DNA from: Mycolicibacterium rutilum | GTDB lineage: Bacteria; Actinomycetota; Actinomycetes; Mycobacteriales; Mycobacteriaceae | Assembly: GCF_900108565.1 (NCBI RefSeq) | Contig: NZ_LT629971.1 | Location: 3,720,001 to 3,784,000 of the forward strand | Direction: 5' to 3' | Length of the DNA stretch: 64,000 bases | Shown: positions 41,501 to 50,572 of the stretch, piece by piece | Numbering within the stretch: position 1 is the first letter of the stretch | Layout: each line of letters begins with the position of its first letter | Position numbers and translations under genes: made by a program | The notes under the pieces: generated by a model | What the model was told of the DNA's origin: nothing | The model's input: only the letters and a program-made list of their open reading frames with translations | Databases searched by the model: none

Positions 41501-43395
41501 GCCGCGCCGACCGCCCGCGTCGCACGTCGGGCACGCAGGAGCGTTCGGCGAAGGCCCGGCGGACGCGCACCGTGGTCACCGACACCGGTTTGCGCAGTGC
41601 GTCTTTCGTGTTCCGGCACCGGGTCGGCAACGCCGCGATCTTCCTGGTGCTGATCGTGGCGGCCGGCCAGCTGTTCAATCTGCAGGTGCCCCGCGCCGAA
41701 GGACTGCGCGCCGAGGCCGCGAGCCAACTCAAGGTCACCGACGTCGAAAAGGCCGTCCGCGGTTCCATCGTCGACCGGAACAACGACAAGCTGGCGTTCA
41801 CGATCGAGGCGCGGGCGCTGACCTTTCAGCCGGCCAAGGTGCGCAAGCAGTTGGAAGAGGCCAGGGCCAAGACGACCGAGGCCCCCGAACCCGACCGCCG
41901 GCTGCGCGACATCGCCGCCGAGGTCGCTTCGCGGCTGAACAACAAGCCGGACTCGGCGACCGTGCTCAAGAAGCTCAAGAGCAACGAGTCGTTCGTCTAC
42001 CTCGCGCGTGCGGTCGACCCCGCGATCGCCGACGCGATCACCACGAAGTTCCCCGAAGTCGGTTCCGAGCGGCAGGATCTGCGCCAGTACCCGGGCGGGT
42101 CGCTGGCGGCCAACCTCGTCGGCGGCATCGACTGGGACGGCCACGGGCTGCTCGGACTCGAGGACTCGCTGGACGCGGTGCTCGCGGGCACCGACGGATC
42201 GATCACCTACGACCGCGGGTCGGACGGTGTGGTGATCCCCGGCAGCTACCGCAACCGCCACGACGCGGTCGACGGATCGTCGGTGATGCTCACCATCGAC
42301 GACGACATCCAGTTCTACGTCCAGCAGCAGGTGCAGCAGGCCAAGAACCTGTCCGGTGCCAAGAACGTCTCGGGTGTGGTCCTCGACGCCAAAACCGGTG
42401 AGGTGCTGGCGATGGCGAACGACAACACGTTCGACCCCAGCCAGGACATCGGCCGCCAGGAGGACCGCGAACTGGGCAACCCGTCGGTGTCCGCGCCGTA
42501 CGAACCGGGCTCGGTCAACAAGATCGTCACCGCCGCAACGGTCATCGAGGACAAGCTGTCGCATCCCGACGAGGTGCTGCAGGTGCCCGGTTCGATCGAC
42601 ATGGGCGGTGTCACCGTCCGCGACGCGTGGGAGCACGGCACGATGCCGTACACCACGACGGGCATCTTCGGTAAGTCCTCGAACGTCGGCACGCTGATGC
42701 TCGCGCAACGGCTGGGCCCGCAGCGGTTCTACGACATGCTGCGCAAGTTCGGCCTCGGCCAGCGCACCGGTGTCGGGCTGCCCGGTGAGAGCGCGGGCCT
42801 GGTCCCGCCGATCGACCAGTGGTCGGGCAGCACGTTCGCGAACCTGCCGATCGGACAGGGCCTTTCGATGACCCTGCTGCAGCTGGCCGGCATGTACCAG
42901 ACCATCGCCAACGACGGTGTGCGGGTGCCGCCGCGCGTGGTGAAGTCCACCATCGCCCCCGACGGCAGCCGCACCGACGAGCCGCGGCCCGAGGGCATCC
43001 CGGTGGTGTCGCCGCAGACCGCGCAGACCGTCCGGCAGATGCTGCGGGCGACCACCCAGCGCGACCCGAGGGGCATCCAGCAGGGCACGGGGTCGCAGGC
43101 CGCGGTCGAGGGGTACCAGGTGGCGGGCAAGACCGGCACCGCGCAGCAGATCAACCCGGGCTGCGGCTGCTACTACGACGACGTCTACTGGATCTCGTTC
43201 GCCGGGATCCTGCCCGCCGACAACCCGCGCTACGTCGTCGCGGTGATGATGGACAACCCGCACCGCACCGCCGACGGGCAGCCGGGCACCACGGTCGCGC
43301 CGCTGTTCCACAACATCGGGGCCTGGCTGCTGCAGCGCGAAAACGTGCCGCTGTCCGCCGATCCCGGTGCGCCGCTCACGCTGCAGGCCGACTGA
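41497..43395 (+). CDS. pbpB: Penicillin-binding protein PbpB (FtsI, class B)
   Basis: This 632-aa septal D,D-transpeptidase has a cytoplasmic basic tail, a membrane anchor (about 45-62), a pedestal domain and the penicillin-binding domain. The catalytic serine is Ser339 in GSVNK (SxxK), the second motif is SSN at 394-396, and KTG is at 545-547. It pairs with FtsW to make septal peptidoglycan. ATG 41497 overlaps the previous TGA as ATGA. A 56-nt gap leads directly to murE; M. tuberculosis has extra genes there. Confidence 0.96.
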   Translation: MSRADRPRRTSGTQERSAKARRTRTVVTDTGLRSASFVFRHRVGNAAIFLVLIVAAGQLFNLQVPRAEGLRAEAASQLKVTDVEKAVRGSIVDRNNDKLAFTIEARALTFQPAKVRKQLEEARAKTTEAPEPDRRLRDIAAEVASRLNNKPDSATVLKKLKSNESFVYLARAVDPAIADAITTKFPEVGSERQDLRQYPGGSLAANLVGGIDWDGHGLLGLEDSLDAVLAGTDGSITYDRGSDGVVIPGSYRNRHDAVDGSSVMLTIDDDIQFYVQQQVQQAKNLSGAKNVSGVVLDAKTGEVLAMANDNTFDPSQDIGRQEDRELGNPSVSAPYEPGSVNKIVTAATVIEDKLSHPDEVLQVPGSIDMGGVTVRDAWEHGTMPYTTTGIFGKSSNVGTLMLAQRLGPQRFYDMLRKFGLGQRTGVGLPGESAGLVPPIDQWSGSTFANLPIGQGLSMTLLQLAGMYQTIANDGVRVPPRVVKSTIAPDGSRTDEPRPEGIPVVSPQTAQTVRQMLRATTQRDPRGIQQGTGSQAAVEGYQVAGKTGTAQQINPGCGCYYDDVYWISFAGILPADNPRYVVAVMMDNPHRTADGQPGTTVAPLFHNIGAWLLQRENVPLSADPGAPLTLQAD

Positions 43396-43451
43396 CCCTC
43401 CGCCGACAGCCGATCGGGCCGGCCGCGACCGGCCGGTACTGTGTCAACGCC

Positions 43452-44975
43452 ATGAACCTGCGACCAAGCCACCCCGCCGGCAGTGCGCTCGCAGCGCTGG
43501 CCGAGCAGGTCGGCGCGGTGCCGACCGGAGGCGGCGGGCTGCCCGACCTGCGCGTCACCGGGGTCACGCTGCGCAGTCAGGACGTCGCGCCGGGGGATCT
43601 GTTCGCCGCGCTGCCCGGGGCCGCCGCGCACGGCGCCGAGTTCGCCCGCGACGCCGTGGACCGCGGCGCGGTCGCGGTGCTCACCGATCCCGAGGGGCAG
43701 GCCCGCGTCGGCGCCGACTCCGTGCCGGTGCTCGTGCACCCGGCGCCGCGGTCGGTGCTCGGCGAGGTGGCCGCCACGGTCTACGGGCGGCCCTCCGAGC
43801 ACCTGCGGGTCATCGGGGTGACCGGAACCTCCGGCAAGACCACCACCACCTACCTCGTCGAGGCGGGGCTGCGGGCGGCCGGGCGGGTGGCCGGCCTGAT
43901 CGGCACGGTCGGCATCCGGGTGGCCGGCCGGGACCAGACCAGCGCGCTCACCACGCCGGAGGCACCTGACCTGCAGGGGCTGCTGGCAGCGATGGTCGAA
44001 CAGGGCGTCGACACCGTGGTGATGGAGGTGTCCAGCCACGCACTGTCGCTGGGCCGCGTCGACGGCGTGCGGTTCGCAGTCGGCGGCTTCACCAACCTGT
44101 CGCGCGACCACCTCGACTTCCACCCGACGATGCGCGACTACTTCGACGCCAAGGCGCGGCTGTTCCACCCGCAATCACCCACGCGCGCCGAGCTTTCGGT
44201 GGTGTGCGTCGACGACGACGCCGGCCGCGAGATGGCCAGGCTGGCCGAGTCCCCGGTCACGGTCAGCGCGACGGGACAGGCCGCCGACTGGCGCATCGAG
44301 GAGGTCCGCACCGCCGAGCGCGGCGCCCAGGAGTTCTCCGCCGTCGACCCCGCCGGTGTGCACCACGCGCTGCGGATCGGGCTGCCGGGCGGCTACAACG
44401 TGGCCAACTGCCTGCTGGCGACCGCCTTGCTGGACGCGGTCGGGGTGTCCCCGGAACAGGCCGCGCCCGGGTTGTGCACCGCGACGGTGCCCGGCCGCCT
44501 CGAGACCGTCGACTGCGGCCAGCCGTTCCTGGCGCTGGTCGACTACGCACACAAACCCGGCGCGCTGCAGGCCGTGCTGGAGACGCTGCGGGCGCAGCTC
44601 GGCGGACAGGGCCGCCTCGCGGTGGTGTTCGGCGCGGGCGGCAACCGCGACCCGGGCAAGCGGGCGCCGATGGGACGCGTCGCCGCCGACCTGGCCGACC
44701 TGGTCGTCGTCACCGACGACAACCCGCGCGACGAGGACCCGGCCGCGATCCGGGCCGCGATCGTCGCCGGTGCGGTCGGCGGTGCCGACATCATCGAGAT
44801 CGGCGACCGGCGCGCGGCGATCGAGCACGCCGTCGGATGGGCGCAACCGGGCGACGTCGTGCTGGTTGCGGGTAAAGGGCACGAGGCCGGGCAGACCGCG
44901 GGCGGGCAGACCCGCCCGTTCGACGACCGGATCGAGTTGGCCGGCGCCCTCGAGGCGGCAGGACACCACGCATGA
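43452..44975 (+). CDS. murE: UDP-MurNAc-tripeptide synthetase MurE
   Basis: This 507-aa ligase adds meso-diaminopimelate to UDP-MurNAc-L-Ala-D-Glu. The ATP loop is GTSGKTTTT, VVMEVSSHAL and YAHKP follow, and DNPRDEDP is the mDAP-specific DNPR motif, so this cell wall uses meso-DAP. The frame is open across the end of pbpB in another frame, but ATG 43452 matches the family N-terminus. It overlaps murF by ATGA. Confidence 0.96.
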   Translation: MNLRPSHPAGSALAALAEQVGAVPTGGGGLPDLRVTGVTLRSQDVAPGDLFAALPGAAAHGAEFARDAVDRGAVAVLTDPEGQARVGADSVPVLVHPAPRSVLGEVAATVYGRPSEHLRVIGVTGTSGKTTTTYLVEAGLRAAGRVAGLIGTVGIRVAGRDQTSALTTPEAPDLQGLLAAMVEQGVDTVVMEVSSHALSLGRVDGVRFAVGGFTNLSRDHLDFHPTMRDYFDAKARLFHPQSPTRAELSVVCVDDDAGREMARLAESPVTVSATGQAADWRIEEVRTAERGAQEFSAVDPAGVHHALRIGLPGGYNVANCLLATALLDAVGVSPEQAAPGLCTATVPGRLETVDCGQPFLALVDYAHKPGALQAVLETLRAQLGGQGRLAVVFGAGGNRDPGKRAPMGRVAADLADLVVVTDDNPRDEDPAAIRAAIVAGAVGGADIIEIGDRRAAIEHAVGWAQPGDVVLVAGKGHEAGQTAGGQTRPFDDRIELAGALEAAGHHA

Positions 44976-46480
44976 TCGACTTCACGCTCGCCCAGATCGC
45001 CGAGATCGTCGGAGGCCGGCTCGTCGACATCAGCCCCGAACAGGCCGCCGCGACCCGGATCACCGGCACCGTCGAATTCGACTCGCGGGCGACCACCCCG
45101 GGCGGGCTGTTCCTGGCGCTGCCCGGCGCCCGCTCCGACGGGCACGACTTCGCCGCCACCGCGGTCGAGGCCGGCGCCGCGGCGGTGCTGGCGGCGCGAC
45201 CGGTGGGCGTGCCCGCCGTCGTCGTCGAACCGACACCCACGCAGAGCGGCGCCGGGGTGCTCGAGCACGACACCGACGGGTCGGGCGCCGCGGTGCTGAA
45301 CGCGCTGGCCAAGCTGGCCGCCGCGGTGGCCGCCGAACTGGTCGCGGGCGGGCTGACGATCATCGGGATCACCGGGTCGTCGGGCAAGACGTCGACCAAG
45401 GACCTGGTCGCCGCGGTGCTTGCCCCGCTCGGCGACGTGGTCGCACCGCCGGGGTCGTTCAACAACGAACTCGGCCACCCGTGGACGGTGCTGCGTGCGA
45501 CGCGCGCCACCGACTATCTGGTGCTCGAGATGTCGGCGCGGCACCGCGGCAACATCGCCGCGCTGGCCGCCATCGCGCCGCCGTCGATCGCCGTCGTGCT
45601 CAACGTGGGCACCGCCCACCTCGGCGAGTTCGGCTCACGCGAAGCCATCGCGGCGACGAAAGGCGAACTGCCGCAATCCGTTCCGGAGACCGGCGCGGTG
45701 GTGCTCAATGTCGACGACAGCGCGGTCGCGGCGATGGCGGAGCTGACCGCGGCGCGCGTGGTGCGGGTGGCGCGGGAACCGGCGGAGCGGGTCGACGTGT
45801 GGGCCGACGCGGTGACGCTCGACGAACTGGCCCGGCCGCGCTTCACGTTGCACGCCGGCACCGAGCAGGCCGACGTCGCGCTGGCGGTGCACGGCGACCA
45901 CCAGGTCTCCAACGCGCTGTGCGCGGCTGCCGTGGCGCTCGAGTGCGGCGCGACCGTCGAGCAGGTGGCGGCCGCGCTGGCCACCGCCGGGCCGGTGTCG
46001 AGGCACCGGATGGCGGTCAGCACCCGCGCCGACGGCGTCACGGTGATCAACGACGCCTACAACGCCAACCCCGACTCGATGCGCGCGGGCCTCAAGGCGC
46101 TGGCCTGGATGGCCCGCGAGGGAGGTGCCCGGCGCCGCAGCTGGGCGGTGCTCGGCGAGATGGCCGAACTCGGCGACGACGCGATAACCGAGCATGACAA
46201 CATCGGCCGACTGGCCGTGCGCTTAGATGTCTCTCGACTGGTCGTCGTCGGAACCGGGAGGACTATGAGCGCCATGCACCACGGCGCCGTGATGGAAGGC
46301 TCGTGGGGGCCCGAGGCCACCATGGTCGCCGACGCCGACGCCGCGCTGCAGTTGCTGCGCGCCGAACTGCAGCCCGGGGATGTGGTGCTGGTGAAGGCCT
46401 CCAACGCCGCCGGGCTGGGCGCGCTGGCCGACGCGCTGGCCGACTCACCAGCCGACGAGGATCGGATCCCGCCCGCATGA
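44972..46480 (+). CDS. murF: UDP-MurNAc-tripeptide-D-Ala-D-Ala ligase MurF
   Basis: This 502-aa ATP-dependent ligase adds D-Ala-D-Ala to complete the pentapeptide. It has GSSGKTSTKDL for ATP, FNNELGHPWTVL and LEMSARHRGNIAAL in the centre, and NDAYNANPDSMRAGLKAL in the C-terminal domain. ATG 44972 overlaps murE's TGA by 4 nt and mraY starts the same way at its end, so expression is coupled. Confidence 0.95.
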   Translation: MIDFTLAQIAEIVGGRLVDISPEQAAATRITGTVEFDSRATTPGGLFLALPGARSDGHDFAATAVEAGAAAVLAARPVGVPAVVVEPTPTQSGAGVLEHDTDGSGAAVLNALAKLAAAVAAELVAGGLTIIGITGSSGKTSTKDLVAAVLAPLGDVVAPPGSFNNELGHPWTVLRATRATDYLVLEMSARHRGNIAALAAIAPPSIAVVLNVGTAHLGEFGSREAIAATKGELPQSVPETGAVVLNVDDSAVAAMAELTAARVVRVAREPAERVDVWADAVTLDELARPRFTLHAGTEQADVALAVHGDHQVSNALCAAAVALECGATVEQVAAALATAGPVSRHRMAVSTRADGVTVINDAYNANPDSMRAGLKALAWMAREGGARRRSWAVLGEMAELGDDAITEHDNIGRLAVRLDVSRLVVVGTGRTMSAMHHGAVMEGSWGPEATMVADADAALQLLRAELQPGDVVLVKASNAAGLGALADALADSPADEDRIPPA

Positions 46481-47556
46481 GGCAGATCCTCATCGCCGTC
46501 GGCATCGCGCTGACGGTCTCGATCCTGCTCACCCCGATGCTGATCCGGCTGTTCACCCGGCAGGGCTTCGGCCACGAGATCCGCGAGGACGGGCCGCCGA
46601 GCCACCACAAGAAGCGCGGCACCCCGTCGATGGGCGGGGTCGCGATCGTCGCCGGCATCTGGGCCAGCTATCTGGGCACGCATCTGGTCGGCGTGGTGAT
46701 CGACGGCAGGGGGCCGTCGGCCTCGGGCCTGCTGGTGCTGTTCCTGGCCACCGCGCTGGGGGTGGTCGGCTTCATCGACGACCTGATCAAACTGCGCCGG
46801 GCGCGCAATCTCGGGCTGAACAAGACCGCCAAGACCATCGGTATCCTGGCCGCCGCGGTCATCTTCGCGGTGCTGGCGCTGCAGTTCCGCAACGCCGACG
46901 GGCTGACCCCGGGCAGCCCCGAACTGTCGTATGTGCGCGAGATCGCCACGGTCACGCTGCCGCCCGCGCTGTTCGTGCTGTTCTGCATCGTCCTGGTCAG
47001 CGCGTGGTCGAACGCGGTGAACTTCACCGACGGGCTGGACGGGCTGGCCGCCGGCGCGATGGCGATGGTGTGCGCGGCCTACGTGCTGATCACGTTCTGG
47101 CAGTTCCGCAATGCCTGCGCCACCGACCCCGGACTGGGTTGCTACAACGTGCGCGACCCGCTGGACCTGGCGATCATCGCCGCCGCGACGGCCGGCGCGT
47201 GCATCGGCTTCCTGTGGTGGAACGCCGCCCCCGCCAAGATCTTCATGGGCGACACCGGTTCGCTGGCGCTGGGCGGCATCATCGCCGGCCTGTCGGTGGC
47301 CAGCCGCACCGAGATGCTGGCCGTCGTGCTCGGCGCCCTGTTCGTCGCCGAGGTGGTCTCGGTCGTCGTGCAGATCCTGGCGTTCCGCACCACCGGTAGG
47401 CGGGTGTTCCGGATGGCGCCGTTCCACCACCACTTCGAGCTGGTCGGCTGGGCCGAGACGACGGTGATCATCCGGTTCTGGCTGCTGACCGCGATCGCCT
47501 GCGGTCTGGGCGTCGCCCTGTTCTACAGCGAATGGCTGACCACGGTCGGTGCCTGA
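46477..47556 (+). CDS. mraY: Phospho-MurNAc-pentapeptide transferase MraY
   Basis: This 359-aa ten-helix membrane enzyme (also MurX) transfers phospho-MurNAc-pentapeptide to decaprenyl phosphate, making lipid I. The Mg2+ and substrate motifs GFIDDLIKLRR, NFTDGLDGLAAG and MAPFHHHFEL are intact, and the cytoplasmic loop KKRGTPSMGG is typical. ATG 46477 overlaps the murF stop as ATGA; the open frame upstream is a shadow of murF. Confidence 0.96.
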   Translation: MRQILIAVGIALTVSILLTPMLIRLFTRQGFGHEIREDGPPSHHKKRGTPSMGGVAIVAGIWASYLGTHLVGVVIDGRGPSASGLLVLFLATALGVVGFIDDLIKLRRARNLGLNKTAKTIGILAAAVIFAVLALQFRNADGLTPGSPELSYVREIATVTLPPALFVLFCIVLVSAWSNAVNFTDGLDGLAAGAMAMVCAAYVLITFWQFRNACATDPGLGCYNVRDPLDLAIIAAATAGACIGFLWWNAAPAKIFMGDTGSLALGGIIAGLSVASRTEMLAVVLGALFVAEVVSVVVQILAFRTTGRRVFRMAPFHHHFELVGWAETTVIIRFWLLTAIACGLGVALFYSEWLTTVGA

Positions 47557-47557
47557 C

Positions 47558-49012
47558 ATGGAGGTCCCGCCGCTTCGGCCCGGCGCCCGCGTGCTGGTGA
47601 CCGGCGCCGGCCTGACCGGCCGCTCGGTCAGCGCCGTCCTGGAGCCCACCGGCGTGCGGCTGACCATCTGCGACGACGATCCGCTGGCCCTGCAGCGGCT
47701 GATCACCCCCGCCACCGTCGTCACCACCGCCGAGGCGGAGGCGACGATCGGCGACTACGCGCTCGTCGTCACCAGCCCGGGTTTCGCGCCGACCACCCCG
47801 GTGCTGGCCGCCGCGGCCGCCGCGGGCGTGCCGATCTGGGGCGACGTGGAACTGGCGTGGCGGCTCGACGCGGCAGGCTGGTTCGGACCGCCGCGGCGCT
47901 GGCTGGTGGTCACCGGCACCAACGGCAAGACCACGACGACGTCGATGCTGCACGCGATGCTGGTGGCCGCGGGCCGGCGGGCGGTGTTGTGCGGCAACAT
48001 CGGCAACCCGGTGCTCGACGTGCTGCCCGAACCCTCGGACCTGCTCGCCGTCGAGCTGTCGAGCTTCCAGCTGCACTGGGCGCCGTCGCTGCGCCCGGAC
48101 GCCGGGGTGGTGCTCAACGTCGCCGAGGACCACCTCGACTGGCACGGGTCGATGGCCGCCTACGCCCGCGACAAGGCGCGCGTGCTCGACGGGCGGGTCG
48201 CCGTCGCCGGGCTCGACGACCCGGTGGCCGCCGGCCTGCTCGACACCGCCGCGGCGCCCACCCGCGTGGGGTTCCGGCTGGGCGAGCCCGCCGCCGGCGA
48301 ACTCGGCGTCGTCGACGGCGCCCTGGTCGACCGCGCGTTCGCCGACGGGATCGCGCTGGCCGACGCCGCGACGATCCCCGTCGCCGGGGCCGTCGGGGTG
48401 CTCGACGCGCTCGCCGCCGCCGCGCTCGCCCGCGCGGTCGACGTTCCACCCGAGGCGATCGCCGAGGCGCTGGGCGCCTTCCGCGTCGGCAGGCACCGCG
48501 CCGAGGTCGTCGGTGTGGTGGACGGCGTCACCTACGTCGACGATTCCAAGGCGACCAACCCGCATGCCGCGCAGTCGTCGATCGCCGCCTACCCGCGGGT
48601 GGTCTGGGTGGCCGGCGGCATGCTCAAGGGCGCCTCGGTCGACGACCTGCTCGCCGCGGAGGCGAATCGCCTGGTCGGCGCGGTGTTGATCGGCCGCGAC
48701 CGGGCCCTGATCGCCGAGGCGTTATTGCGACACGCCCCGGATGTCCCCGTCATCGAGGTTGTGGCGGGGGAGGATTTTGGGGTGCAAGGGACAATTGGGT
48801 CGCAAGTTAGTCCTGTTACTAATGTGATCAGAGTTGACGGCGAGGCTTCCGGCCACGCGATCATGAGCGCCGTCGTCGGCGCCGCCCGTGACCTCGCCCG
48901 GCCGGGGGACACGGTATTGCTGGCGCCGGCTGGTGCGTCGTTCGACCAGTTCAGCGGCTACAGCCATCGCGGCGACGCGTTCGCCGACGCCGTGCGCGAC
49001 CTGAGTCGGTAG
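47558..49012 (+). CDS. murD: UDP-MurNAc-L-alanine:D-glutamate ligase MurD
   Basis: This 484-aa ligase adds D-Glu. ATP loop GTNGKTTTTSML, CGNIGNPVLD, ELSSFQL, NVAEDHLDWHG and YVDDSKATNPHA are all present. ATG 47558 stands one base after the mraY stop and aligns with the M. tuberculosis start; GTG 47549 gives three more codons. A short stretch near codons 405-428 (48771-48840) uses rare AT-rich codons (AGA, ACA, AAT, GTT), unlike the rest of the gene. Confidence 0.94.
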   Translation: MEVPPLRPGARVLVTGAGLTGRSVSAVLEPTGVRLTICDDDPLALQRLITPATVVTTAEAEATIGDYALVVTSPGFAPTTPVLAAAAAAGVPIWGDVELAWRLDAAGWFGPPRRWLVVTGTNGKTTTTSMLHAMLVAAGRRAVLCGNIGNPVLDVLPEPSDLLAVELSSFQLHWAPSLRPDAGVVLNVAEDHLDWHGSMAAYARDKARVLDGRVAVAGLDDPVAAGLLDTAAAPTRVGFRLGEPAAGELGVVDGALVDRAFADGIALADAATIPVAGAVGVLDALAAAALARAVDVPPEAIAEALGAFRVGRHRAEVVGVVDGVTYVDDSKATNPHAAQSSIAAYPRVVWVAGGMLKGASVDDLLAAEANRLVGAVLIGRDRALIAEALLRHAPDVPVIEVVAGEDFGVQGTIGSQVSPVTNVIRVDGEASGHAIMSAVVGAARDLARPGDTVLLAPAGASFDQFSGYSHRGDAFADAVRDLSR

Positions 49013-49015
49013 CCA

Positions 49016-50572
49016 GTGAGCACCATCGTGACCCGGCTGCGGCTGCGCAGAGCAGGCGCCGAAGCAGAGGGTCCCGAGAAGGCGCCGCCGTCGGAACCGC
49101 GCGGCCCGCGCACTCGGTTCGGCACCTGGCTGAACCGCCCGATGACCTCGTTTCACCTCATCATCGCCGTGGTGGCGCTGCTCATCACGCTCGGCCTGAC
49201 GATGGTGCTGTCGGCGTCCGGTGTCTACTCCTACGACCAGGACGGCACGCCGTGGGCGGTGTTCGGCAAGCAGGTGCTCTGGACGGTCATCGGCCTGATC
49301 GGCTTCTACGTCGCGATGCGCGTCCCTGTGCAGGTGATGCGCAGCCTGGCGTTCACCGGGTTCGCGGTCACGATCGTGCTGCTGGTGTTGGTGTTGATCC
49401 CCGGCATCGGCACGGTGGCCAACGGGTCGCGCGGCTGGTTCGTGGTCGCCGGGTTCTCCATGCAGCCCTCGGAACTGGCGAAGATCGCGTTCGCGATCTG
49501 GGGTGCGCATCTGCTGGCCGCGCGCCGCATGGAACGCGCATCGCTGCGGGAGATGCTGATCCCGCTGGTGCCCGCGGCGTTCATCGCGCTGGCGCTCATC
49601 GTCGCCCAGCCCGACCTCGGCCAGACCGTGTCGATGGGCATCATCCTGCTCGGCCTGCTGTGGTACGCCGGCCTGCCGCTGCGGGTGTTCGTGTCGTCGC
49701 TGTTCATGGTGATCGTGTCGGCGGCGGTGTTGGCCATGGCGGAGGGCTACCGGTCGGCGCGGGTGCAGTCCTGGCTCAATCCGAGCGCCGACGCCCAGGG
49801 GTCGGGGTACCAGGCCCGCCAGGCCCGCTTCGCGCTCGCCAACGGCGGCGTGTTCGGCGACGGCCTCGGTCAGGGCGCGGCCAAGTGGAACTATCTGCCC
49901 AACGCCCACAACGACTTCATCTTCGCGATCATCGGCGAGGAACTGGGCTTCATCGGAGCGGCCGGGCTGCTGTGCCTGTTCGGCCTGTTCGCCTACACCG
50001 GGATGCGGATCGCACGCCGTTCGGCCGATCCGTTCCTGCGGCTGCTGACCGCGACCACGACCCTGTGGATCATGGGGCAGGTCTTCATCAACGTCGGCTA
50101 CGTCGTGGGTCTGCTTCCCGTCACCGGGCTGCAGTTGCCGTTGATCTCGGCGGGTGGAACGTCAACGGCGACAACGCTGTTGATCATCGGCATCATGGCC
50201 AACGCGGCGCGGCACGAACCCGAAGCGGTGGCGGCGCTGCGGGCCGGTCGCGACGACCGGGTGAACCGGCTGCTGCGGCTTCCGCTGCCCGCGCCCTACG
50301 TGCCGACCCGTACCGAGGCGCTGCGCGACCGGCTGCGGACCCGCCAACCCAAGCGGGCCCGCGCGGCCGATCCGAAGAAGCGCCCGCGGACCGGTAAGCC
50401 GACGGCCCGCGCCGCCGGCAAGCAGCAGGCCAAGCCCGCGCGTCAGCAGCCGTCGGGCAGCCGCCGCAAACCCCAGACGGGTGGCAGGCCGGTTCGGGCC
50501 TCAAGGCATCATGGAGGCGGCCGAACGGACGGAAGCGGGCGGCGGACATTGGAAGGTCAGCGTTACGGGTGA
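49016..50572 (+). CDS. ftsW: SEDS peptidoglycan polymerase FtsW
   Basis: This 518-aa ten-helix SEDS glycosyltransferase polymerises lipid II at the septum with PbpB. GSRGWFVVAGFSMQPSELAK, the catalytic-Asp region IVAQPDLGQT and the C-terminal LPLISAGGTSTATTL are family hallmarks. The cytoplasmic C-terminal tail (about 415-518) is long and very basic, as in mycobacteria where it contacts FtsZ. GTG 49016 follows murD by 3 nt. murG overlaps its stop as GTGA. Confidence 0.95.
   Translation: MSTIVTRLRLRRAGAEAEGPEKAPPSEPRGPRTRFGTWLNRPMTSFHLIIAVVALLITLGLTMVLSASGVYSYDQDGTPWAVFGKQVLWTVIGLIGFYVAMRVPVQVMRSLAFTGFAVTIVLLVLVLIPGIGTVANGSRGWFVVAGFSMQPSELAKIAFAIWGAHLLAARRMERASLREMLIPLVPAAFIALALIVAQPDLGQTVSMGIILLGLLWYAGLPLRVFVSSLFMVIVSAAVLAMAEGYRSARVQSWLNPSADAQGSGYQARQARFALANGGVFGDGLGQGAAKWNYLPNAHNDFIFAIIGEELGFIGAAGLLCLFGLFAYTGMRIARRSADPFLRLLTATTTLWIMGQVFINVGYVVGLLPVTGLQLPLISAGGTSTATTLLIIGIMANAARHEPEAVAALRAGRDDRVNRLLRLPLPAPYVPTRTEALRDRLRTRQPKRARAADPKKRPRTGKPTARAAGKQQAKPARQQPSGSRRKPQTGGRPVRASRHHGGGRTDGSGRRTLEGQRYG

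Noticed and set aside
40891..43311. 806-aa frame opposite the FtsL-like gene and pbpB
   Set aside because: Complementary-strand shadow; covers known catalytic motifs on the other strand.
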